A stretch of 11,255 bases of DNA from Candidatus Methanomethylophilaceae archaeon. Its GTDB lineage: Archaea; Thermoplasmatota; Thermoplasmata; Methanomassiliicoccales; Methanomethylophilaceae. Positions 1-5,294 of this stretch are shown in pieces. The DNA is taken from contig SKHQ01000022.1 in assembly GCA_007116915.1 (NCBI GenBank), positions 1-11,255 of the forward strand. Reading direction: 5' to 3'. The position numbers were made by a program, and so were the translations under genes. Each line of letters begins with the position of its first letter. Positions within the stretch are counted from its first letter, which is position 1. The notes below the pieces were generated by a model. The model was given only the letters and a program-made list of their open reading frames with translations, did no database searches and was not told where the DNA came from.

Positions 1-3
1 ACC

Positions 4-13
4 TTTATAAATA
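4..13 (+). promoter_or_regulatory. TATA box of the tbp operon
   Basis: The sequence TTTATAAATA lies at 4-13, centred about 24-25 nt before the tbp ATG at 33. In archaea the TATA centre sits about 26 nt before the transcription start, so transcripts would begin at or very near the start codon. Any BRE element would lie mostly outside the window. A short GGTGA Shine-Dalgarno-like site at 24-28 lies between the TATA box and the ATG, so the message could be leaderless or have a very short leader. No other strong promoter is visible before 4600, so this box may drive the whole five-gene block. Confidence 0.75.
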
Positions 14-32
14 CACCGGGAAAGGTGAACTG

Positions 33-581
33 ATGGCAAAGATGAAAATTGAGAACGTAGTAGCATCAACGTCCCTCGGTCAGGAACTCGACCTCCGGGC
101 GATAGAGCTTGCCCTGGACGGCGCCGAGTACAACCCCCAACAATTCCCGGGGCTAGTTTATAGACTAAAGGAGCCCAAGACCGCGACACTCCTTTTCCGA
201 AGCGGTAAGGTAGTGTGCACCGGGGCCAAGAGTCTCGACGATGTGAAAGTGGCTATCGCTAAGGTAGCCAAACACATCGAGAAGGCAGGAATATTCATTC
301 AAATAGAACCTGACATAATGGTTCAGAACATCGTCGCCTCCTCCGATCTGGAACAGGAGATCAATCTCAACACCGTAGCCATCACCCTCGGACTGGAGAA
401 GGTGGAGTATGAGCCTGAGCAGTTCCCTGGTCTCGTCTACCGTCTCGATGACCCAAAGGTGGTCGTGCTCCTGTTCGGCAGTGGTAAGATGGTGTGCACC
501 GGCGCCAAGGTCCCCAATGACGTTGTCAGGGCTGTGGACCGGATAGCCGCTGAACTCCGCGCCGCTGGATTGATGCGCTGA
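33..581 (+). CDS. tbp: TATA-binding protein (TBP)
   Basis: General transcription factor that binds the TATA box and, with TFB, recruits archaeal RNA polymerase. The 182 residues are the usual archaeal length and form two similar halves, about residues 7-88 and 97-178. Each half carries the signatures (E/Q)QFPGLVYRL and SGK(V/M)VCTGAK, which form the saddle-shaped DNA-binding fold. The C-terminus lacks the acidic tail seen in some archaeal TBPs. The ATG at 33 has GGTGA at 24-28; an in-frame ATG at 42 would also give a family-like N-terminus, but the TATA spacing favours 33. The cysK gene follows after 15 nt with no evident promoter, so cotranscription is likely. Identification is near certain; the exact start is less so. 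Confidence 0.97.
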   Translation: MAKMKIENVVASTSLGQELDLRAIELALDGAEYNPQQFPGLVYRLKEPKTATLLFRSGKVVCTGAKSLDDVKVAIAKVAKHIEKAGIFIQIEPDIMVQNIVASSDLEQEINLNTVAITLGLEKVEYEPEQFPGLVYRLDDPKVVVLLFGSGKMVCTGAKVPNDVVRAVDRIAAELRAAGLMR

Positions 582-596
582 TATCCCACTACGACA

Positions 597-1517
597 ATGC
601 CCATGGACAACGTGCTGCAGTGCATCGGCGGGACGCCGGTGCTGCGTCTAAACCGCGTACGTCCCAGAGGTGATGCGGAACTATTCGTTAAATTGGAGTC
701 CATGAACCCCATGGGCTCCATCAAGGACCGCGCCGCCCTGGCCATGGTTGAGGACGCCGAGGCTCGAGGCCTTCTCGTGCCCGGCGGCCTCATAGTGGAA
801 GCGACATCGGGAAACACCGGCATAGGTCTGGCCATGGTCGCGGCGGTCAAAGGTTACCGCCTGGCGATAGTGATGCCGGAGTCCATGAGCCGGGAGAGGC
901 GCCAACTGCTCAAGGCTTTGGGTGCCGAATTAGTTCTAACACCGGCTACCGATGGGATGGCCGGCTCCTTGAGCAAGGCGGAGGAGATGGTCAGGGACCA
1001 TGACGCATTCATGCCCAGCCAGTTTTCGAATCCAGCCAATCAGCTGGCCCATTACACCGGTACGGCAGCCGAGATACTCCGCGACCTTCCCGACGTTGAC
1101 GCCATTGTCATGGGTATAGGCACCGGCGGCACCATCACCGGCGTGGGCCGGGCGATGCGGAACTACAAACCGTCGGTACGGATCATAGCGGTGGAACCGA
1201 CTGAGAGCCCGTTGGTAAGCGAGGGGCGCTCCGGTCCGCATAAGATAGAGGGCATCGGCGCCAATTTCATTCCCGAACTCCTCGACCGCAGTGTCATTGA
1301 TGAAGTACGCACGGTGCGATACGAGGATGCCCGGGAGACGGTCAGAAGGATGGTCCGCGAAGAGGGGTTGTTCGTCGGTCCATCCTCAGGCGCGGCGGTA
1401 CATGCCGCCTTGGGACTGGCTGAGGAGATGGGAGCCGGGACCGTCTTAGCAGTGCTTCCCGATGGCGGGGAGCGTTATATGAGCACAGGCATATTCGAGG
1501 ATGATGAGGATGAGTAA
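597..1517 (+). CDS. cysK: Cysteine synthase (O-acetylserine sulfhydrylase), PLP-dependent
   Basis: Makes L-cysteine from O-acetylserine and sulfide in the cytoplasm. It is a 306-residue fold-type II PLP enzyme of usual length. Visible motifs are the PLP-lysine segment NPMGSIKDR (Lys43), the substrate loop TSGNTG (70-75), the PLP-phosphate loop GTGGT (175-179), a KIEGIGANFIP segment typical of CysK, and PSSGAAV near residue 262. The SIKDR region also resembles CysM, so use of thiosulfate or O-phosphoserine cannot be excluded. The ATG at 597 aligns with the usual CysK N-terminus (M-x2-DN); no clear Shine-Dalgarno site precedes it. The acidic C-terminal tail (FEDDEDE) is encoded by a GAT/GAG run that overlaps the start of cysE, indicating coupled translation. 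Confidence 0.93.
   Translation: MPMDNVLQCIGGTPVLRLNRVRPRGDAELFVKLESMNPMGSIKDRAALAMVEDAEARGLLVPGGLIVEATSGNTGIGLAMVAAVKGYRLAIVMPESMSRERRQLLKALGAELVLTPATDGMAGSLSKAEEMVRDHDAFMPSQFSNPANQLAHYTGTAAEILRDLPDVDAIVMGIGTGGTITGVGRAMRNYKPSVRIIAVEPTESPLVSEGRSGPHKIEGIGANFIPELLDRSVIDEVRTVRYEDARETVRRMVREEGLFVGPSSGAAVHAALGLAEEMGAGTVLAVLPDGGERYMSTGIFEDDEDE
1497..1500 (+). promoter_or_regulatory. Shine-Dalgarno site for cysE
   Basis: GAGG at 1497-1500 lies inside the end of cysK. In-frame ATGs occur at 1501, 1504 and 1510. Only 1510 has workable spacing (9 nt) from this site, which favours 1510 as the cysE start. A second GAGG at 1506-1509 abuts the 1510 ATG and is too close to act. Confidence 0.5.
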
Positions 1518-2148
1518 GGAACGCGATCTGAAAGCGGTCATGGACCGCGATCCCGCGGTCAGGGACGAGAAGGACGCCAAATTGTTCAGTCAGGGTTATC
1601 ATGCCATCCGCTTCCATCGTCATAGCAATGCTCAATGGCATCGCGGCAACTATCGCCGTGCCCGTTTACTCAATTACATCGGGAGGGTACTCACCGGTGC
1701 TGACATTCACCCCGCCGCCACCATAGGCGAAGATGTGTTCATCGACCATGCCAGCGGCGTGGTCATCGGAGAGACTGCAGTCATCAAGGACCACGTATGC
1801 ATCTTCCAAGGTGTCACTCTGGGTGGCGTGTCTTCACAGAAGGGTAAGAGGCACCCTACCATTGAGGAGAACGTGGTCATCGGCGCCAATGCCACCGTGC
1901 TCGGTGACATCGTCATCGGCAACAACACCCGCATCGGCGCCGGATCGGTAGTCGTCAAGAGCGTACCGCCCAATTCCACCGTGGTAGGTATACCGGGCAA
2001 GGTCATAAAGATGGGAGGGATAAGGGTCGACGAAGCGTTGAAGCACGACGACCTTCCCGACCCGGTCAAAGAGGCCTTACAGGAGATGGCCGACCAGTTG
2101 ATATTCTTGAAGGAGAAGGTGGAACGTCTAGAAGACGGGCAAAAGTGA
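1510..2148 (+). CDS. cysE: Serine O-acetyltransferase, short form
   Basis: Transfers acetyl from acetyl-CoA to L-serine, giving the O-acetylserine used by the adjacent cysK. From ATG 1510 it has 212 residues; the track of ATGs at 1501 and 1504 would add up to three. The N-terminal helical part is short compared with E. coli CysE (273 aa), as in the Bacillus-type short enzymes. It is followed by a left-handed beta-helix of hexapeptide repeats (about 64-165). The catalytic pair expected from E. coli Asp143/His158 is present as Asp65 in ADIHPAATIG and His80 in DHASGVVIGETA; GKRHPTI and GAGSVV are also typical. The last 35 residues look helical or coiled-coil and end in GQK, without the terminal isoleucine that docks E. 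coli CysE into CysK. It overlaps cysK by 8 nt. Confidence 0.93.
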   Translation: MSKERDLKAVMDRDPAVRDEKDAKLFSQGYHAIRFHRHSNAQWHRGNYRRARLLNYIGRVLTGADIHPAATIGEDVFIDHASGVVIGETAVIKDHVCIFQGVTLGGVSSQKGKRHPTIEENVVIGANATVLGDIVIGNNTRIGAGSVVVKSVPPNSTVVGIPGKVIKMGGIRVDEALKHDDLPDPVKEALQEMADQLIFLKEKVERLEDGQK

Positions 2149-2174
2149 TATACATACTCGGTTTTCTTGAAGAA

Positions 2175-2178
2175 GAGG
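2175..2178 (+). promoter_or_regulatory. Shine-Dalgarno site deciding the cysS start
   Basis: GAGG (within GAAGAAGAGG) at 2175-2178 is one base before an in-frame GTG at 2180, too close for initiation, but 10 nt before a TTG at 2189. Translation from the TTG gives MTLRIYNTL, which matches the usual CysRS N-terminus, so the site supports the TTG start. Confidence 0.5.
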
Positions 2179-2188
2179 CGTGACTCTC

Positions 2189-3586
2189 TTGACTCTGAGG
2201 ATATACAACACACTGACCAACAGCAAGGAGGATTTCGTGCCCTTGGAAGAGGGCAAGGTATCGATGTATGTATGCGGCGTGACGGTGTATGACGACATAC
2301 ACCTCGGCCACGCCCGTTCCATCGTGGTCTTCGACATGGTCAACCGCTATCTCCGTCACAAGGGTTACGACGTCACACATGTCACCAATTTCACCGATGT
2401 CGATGATAAGATAATCAACCGCGCCAATGAGGAGGGCGTCGATCCCTTGGATCTCTCGGCACGGTACATCGAACGCTATTTCTCCGAAGTTGACTCCCTG
2501 AATGTCAAGCGGGCCGACATATATCCCAAAGCCAGTGAGTCCATGGACGCCATCGTGAAGATGGTGCAGGACATCATAGCCAACGGTTACGGCTATGCCA
2601 CCGAGGATGGTAACGTCTACTTCAGCATCGACCGCATCAAGGACTACGGCCGCCTGACCAACCAGAAGCTGGAGGACATGGTCGGCGGTTCCCGGGATGT
2701 GATGCAGGACCCGCAGAAGAGGAATCCCATGGACTTCGCAGTCTGGAAGGCCACCAAGCCGGGAGAGGTAGCCTGGCCATCGCCGTGGGGGGACGGCCGT
2801 CCCGGTTGGCACATCGAGTGCTCGGCGATGATACGCGAACGCCTCGGAGACCTCATAGACATCCATGGTGGTGGAAACGACCTCATATTCCCTCATCATG
2901 AGAACGAGATATTGCAGACCGAGGCCGTGACCGGCGGTACCCTGGCACGTTACTGGATGCACAACGGTATGCTGCAGGTCAGGGACGAGAAGATGAGCAA
3001 GTCCCTGGGCAACTTCTTCCGTGTCAGTGAGATACTGAAGGAGTATGATGCCCAGACAATCCGTTTCTATCTGCTCAATACCCATTACCGCGGTCCGCTG
3101 GTCTACACCGATGGCTCACTGGACGAGACCAAGGCATCGTTGCGCCGGTTGTGGAACGCCTACCGTAGTCTGCAGTCCTATCTGCGCAGCCCCGCCGGTG
3201 CCGATGACGCATCCGGCATAATAGAAAACGCTTCACAGACCTTCCATGAGCACATGGATGATGACTTCAACACCCGCGGTGCCATATCGGCGTTGTTCGA
3301 CCTCACCCGGGAGATGAACCGTATGATGGCATCCGGTGAGTTGTCCGCCAAGGGTGCCGAAACGGCGTTGGAGTTGCTTGAGAGCACTGACGCCGTTCTC
3401 GGCATACTCCCCGATTCCGATGACGATGGGGAGCTGGATAAGGTGATCGGCATCCTCGCTGACGTACGTCAGGAACTGCGTAGCCGCAAGGCGTTCGATC
3501 TTTCCGACCTTATACGCGATCGTCTCAAGGAGGCGGGGATACAACTAGAGGACGGCGTGGAGGGTGTCAAATGGAAGAGGATATGA
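2189..3586 (+). CDS. cysS: Cysteinyl-tRNA synthetase
   Basis: Class I synthetase that activates cysteine and loads it onto tRNA-Cys. The protein is 465 residues from the TTG at 2189 (or 468 from GTG at 2180), the normal family length. The HIGH motif is HLGH (38-41) and the KMSKS motif is intact at 268-272. The zinc ligands that recognise the cysteine thiol are all visible: Cys29 in YVCGVTVYD, Cys211 in WHIECSAM, and His236 and Glu240 in PHHENE. The C-terminal part (DALR-type helical domain, WKRI end) is complete. It lies 40 nt after cysE and overlaps the next gene by 16 nt. A tatacata stretch near 2148-2157 could be a weak extra promoter. A dedicated CysRS plus CysE/CysK points to a free-cysteine route, as opposed to the Sep-tRNA route of some methanogens. 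Confidence 0.95.
   Translation: MTLRIYNTLTNSKEDFVPLEEGKVSMYVCGVTVYDDIHLGHARSIVVFDMVNRYLRHKGYDVTHVTNFTDVDDKIINRANEEGVDPLDLSARYIERYFSEVDSLNVKRADIYPKASESMDAIVKMVQDIIANGYGYATEDGNVYFSIDRIKDYGRLTNQKLEDMVGGSRDVMQDPQKRNPMDFAVWKATKPGEVAWPSPWGDGRPGWHIECSAMIRERLGDLIDIHGGGNDLIFPHHENEILQTEAVTGGTLARYWMHNGMLQVRDEKMSKSLGNFFRVSEILKEYDAQTIRFYLLNTHYRGPLVYTDGSLDETKASLRRLWNAYRSLQSYLRSPAGADDASGIIENASQTFHEHMDDDFNTRGAISALFDLTREMNRMMASGELSAKGAETALELLESTDAVLGILPDSDDDGELDKVIGILADVRQELRSRKAFDLSDLIRDRLKEAGIQLEDGVEGVKWKRI
3559..3563 (+). promoter_or_regulatory. Shine-Dalgarno site deciding the radical SAM gene start
   Basis: GGAGG at 3559-3563, inside the end of cysS, lies 7 nt before ATG 3571, an ideal spacing. The alternative ATG at 3583 overlaps the cysS stop as ATGA but has its nearest GAGG only 2 nt upstream. 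The 3571 start is therefore preferred. Confidence 0.6.
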
Positions 3587-4599
3587 TACGGCGGAAGGCG
3601 GAACTGATCCTCGGCGGCGGTGTGCGTATACCGCATGATTGGAGGCCTCCGGTGCGTATTTCGAGGTCCACTGCCGGCCCCGGTGCCGGAACGAGGGGCC
3701 TTGTTTTCAGATTCTCAGGCATGCGGGTCAAGAAGCCTATCAGCACAGATGAAGGTGAATTCGAGTTGCAACCTTACGAGGGCGGGCTGCGTCTTCTCCG
3801 TGCCGGTGAGGTGTTCATCGAGTCGGTGGAGATCGAACCGGTCATATTCCATTCGCCGGGGCAGGCTTTCTTCAATCTCGACCAACGCTGCGATTTCCGT
3901 TGCCTGTTCTGTGCTTCCCCCTCACTCGGAGTGGAGGCCACCAAGAACCTCACACCTGAGAGTATAACCGAAATGGTCGCGGAGGCGTCCGAACGTGAAG
4001 ATTTCGTATCCGTGGCGTTGACCAGCGGAGTTGTGGGAAGTGTGGCCGCAACCGTGGAGAGCATGGTCAGGACCGTTTCCCTGATAAGAGAGAGACTACC
4101 TTGGGTGACCATAGGCGTGGAGCCGTACGTTGACGATGAGGATCAGATCTGGGACCTCCGCGAGGCCGGAGCCGATGAGATGAAGATCAACGTTGAGACT
4201 CCTGATGCCGATATCTTCGCTAAAGTATGTCCTGACCTGGATCATGCGCTCGTACACCGCATGATCGAAGCGGCGGTGGAGATATTCGGCCGTGGCAAGG
4301 TGTCATCGAACATAATCATCGGTCTGGGCGAGACTGATGAACAAGTCCTTGACGAAGTCCGCCGTCTGGCGGAGATGGGTTGTGCCGCCGGCATACGTCC
4401 TCTGAAGGTGAACGACATCAACCGTACCGCATTGGAGGAAGTGTTGGGCACCTTGAAAGAGGTGGATACAGACCGGCTCATCCGCCTGGCACGCGGTCAG
4501 AAACAGATCTTGGAAGAGAACGATCTCGACACCAGGACCTTCAGCACCATGTGCTTCGAGTGCGGATGTTGTGATTTGGTGCCATTCAGGGATTTTTAG
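3571..4599 (+). CDS. Radical SAM protein, biotin/lipoate synthase-like, substrate unknown
   Basis: A 342-residue radical SAM enzyme that should bind a [4Fe-4S] cluster and cleave S-adenosylmethionine to a 5'-deoxyadenosyl radical. The cluster motif is Cys107-x3-Cys111-x2-Cys114 (RCDFRCLFC). The rest of the barrel is recognisable from MKINVETPDADIF and NIIIGLGETDEQ, which resemble lipoyl and biotin synthases. The N-terminus (KAELILGGGVRIP, then SRSTAGPGAG) precedes the barrel and recalls archaeal biotin synthase-related proteins (COG2516-like); this assignment is from memory and tentative. The C-terminus carries Cys328, Cys331, Cys333 and Cys334 in CFECGCC, a possible second Fe-S or metal site. 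It overlaps cysS by 16 nt and is the last gene of the cysteine block. The substrate cannot be read from the sequence, and a role linked to cysteine supply is only a guess. Confidence 0.85.
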   Translation: MEEDMIRRKAELILGGGVRIPHDWRPPVRISRSTAGPGAGTRGLVFRFSGMRVKKPISTDEGEFELQPYEGGLRLLRAGEVFIESVEIEPVIFHSPGQAFFNLDQRCDFRCLFCASPSLGVEATKNLTPESITEMVAEASEREDFVSVALTSGVVGSVAATVESMVRTVSLIRERLPWVTIGVEPYVDDEDQIWDLREAGADEMKINVETPDADIFAKVCPDLDHALVHRMIEAAVEIFGRGKVSSNIIIGLGETDEQVLDEVRRLAEMGCAAGIRPLKVNDINRTALEEVLGTLKEVDTDRLIRLARGQKQILEENDLDTRTFSTMCFECGCCDLVPFRDF

Positions 4600-4613
4600 T
4601 TTACCCTAATTTT
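4593..4613 (+). terminator. Possible oligo-T terminator of the tbp-cys operon
   Basis: T-rich runs TTTTT (4593-4597), TTT (4600-4602) and TTTT (4610-4613) begin at the stop codon of the radical SAM gene. Archaeal RNA polymerase can terminate at short U-tracts without a hairpin. The run is short and overlaps the next promoter, so the call is weak. Confidence 0.35.
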
Positions 4614-4628
4614 ATATAATGGCAAACT
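4598..4628. promoter_or_regulatory. Imperfect inverted repeat around the dtxR TATA box, candidate operator
   Basis: AGTTTACC (4598-4605) and GGCAAACT (4621-4628) are inverted repeats matching at 7 of 8 positions, separated by 15 nt that contain the TATA box. The half-site centres are 23 bp apart, about two helical turns, suiting dimeric regulators bound on one face. It immediately precedes a DtxR-family gene, so metal-dependent autorepression by blocking TBP access is the likely role. This is an inference; the sequence does not closely match the bacterial DtxR or MntR consensus that I know. Confidence 0.5.
4611..4619 (+). promoter_or_regulatory. TATA box of the dtxR-feoB operon
   Basis: TTTATATAA is centred about 25-26 nt before ATG 4641. 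No Shine-Dalgarno sequence precedes that ATG, so a leaderless mRNA starting at or next to the A of the ATG is expected. Confidence 0.75.
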
Positions 4629-4640
4629 GTTCAGCCTCTC

Positions 4641-5294
4641 ATGGTCAGCGCGAATATGGAGGATTACCTCCTCGCGGTATACAGGCTCAACAAAGAGGGC
4701 GGTGCCGCTAAGACCACGGACATCGCTGAGGCTTTGAATGTCAGCCCGGCGAGTGTGACCGAGATGGTCAAAAGGATGTCCGACGAGGGTCTTGTCGATT
4801 ATGAGAGATACCGGGGCGCGAATCTAACGCGCAAGGGATACCGTCATGCCCACCGGATGCATCGTAAGCACCGTTTGGTGGAGAAGTTCCTCGTTGAGGT
4901 GTTGGGGAGTGATGTGGACAGTGCACATTCCAGTGCTTGCAGCATAGAGCACAATTTCTCCGACGATGCCGCACGTAAACTATGTCGAATTATCGGTTCC
5001 CCCGATGAATGCGATTGTGAGGACCTCTGTGAGGAACTTTGCGTTAATCGTAAATTGGGTGGAACTTCACTATCGGAATTGAAGGATGGTGAGAGCGCTT
5101 GCATCTCCCATCTAATCTGCGACAGTCCCGAGAAGGTCCGTAAACTGATCGCTATGGGCCTTGTGCCTGGTAGGGTCGTTCGTGTCGAAGGCGGAATGCC
5201 CCTCCGTGGCCCCATGGTGGTCAAGGTGGAGGACAGCCTGGTGGCACTGGACCGTGAATACACTTCTCTGGTGATGGTCGACAAGGAGGGATGA
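4641..5294 (+). CDS. DtxR/MntR-family metal-dependent regulator with FeoA-like C-terminal domain
   Basis: Predicted iron- or manganese-sensing repressor, 217 residues. Residues 1-65 are a winged helix-turn-helix (DIAEALNVSPASVTEMVKRM, then YERYRG) very like MntR. Residues 70-135 form the dimer and metal domain. Residues 140-217 are an SH3/FeoA-like domain (LSELKDGE, AMGLVPGRVVRV, PLRGPMVVKV). Metal ligands align with DtxR at a constant offset of two: His77, Glu81, His96, Cys100, Glu103 and His104 match DtxR 79, 83, 98, 102, 105 and 106. At the DtxR Met10 position there is Asp8, as in MntR. Cys124, Cys126, Cys130 and Cys134 form an extra cluster between domains. It is followed by feoB with a 4-nt ATGA overlap, indicating control of iron uptake. 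The ATG at 4641 suits a leaderless transcript. Metal specificity cannot be settled from sequence. Confidence 0.9.
   Translation: MVSANMEDYLLAVYRLNKEGGAAKTTDIAEALNVSPASVTEMVKRMSDEGLVDYERYRGANLTRKGYRHAHRMHRKHRLVEKFLVEVLGSDVDSAHSSACSIEHNFSDDAARKLCRIIGSPDECDCEDLCEELCVNRKLGGTSLSELKDGESACISHLICDSPEKVRKLIAMGLVPGRVVRVEGGMPLRGPMVVKVEDSLVALDREYTSLVMVDKEG

Noticed and set aside
33..581. Internal repeat in tbp as a recent duplication
   Set aside because: The two halves are the ancient TBP fold repeat and are well diverged at the DNA level.
2148..2157. TATA-like atatacatac before cysS
   Set aside because: It is weak compared with the other TATA boxes and the gene is closely spaced in an operon. It may be a minor internal promoter but does not deserve a feature.
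2066..3085. A 339-codon open frame on the minus strand opposite cysS
   Set aside because: It lies wholly antisense to a clear CysRS with all motifs intact, and its translation shows no recognisable motif. It is explained by codon bias of the sense gene.
3583..3586. ATGA overlap at the cysS stop as the radical SAM gene start
   Set aside because: The Shine-Dalgarno spacing is only 2 nt, whereas ATG 3571 has GGAGG at 7 nt.
4597..4736. Read-through of TAG as pyrrolysine at the end of the radical SAM gene
   Set aside because: The frame stays open for about 46 codons but runs over the dtxR promoter and coding start in another frame with no protein-like content. Three of ten genes here end in TAG, which does not suggest TAG avoidance.
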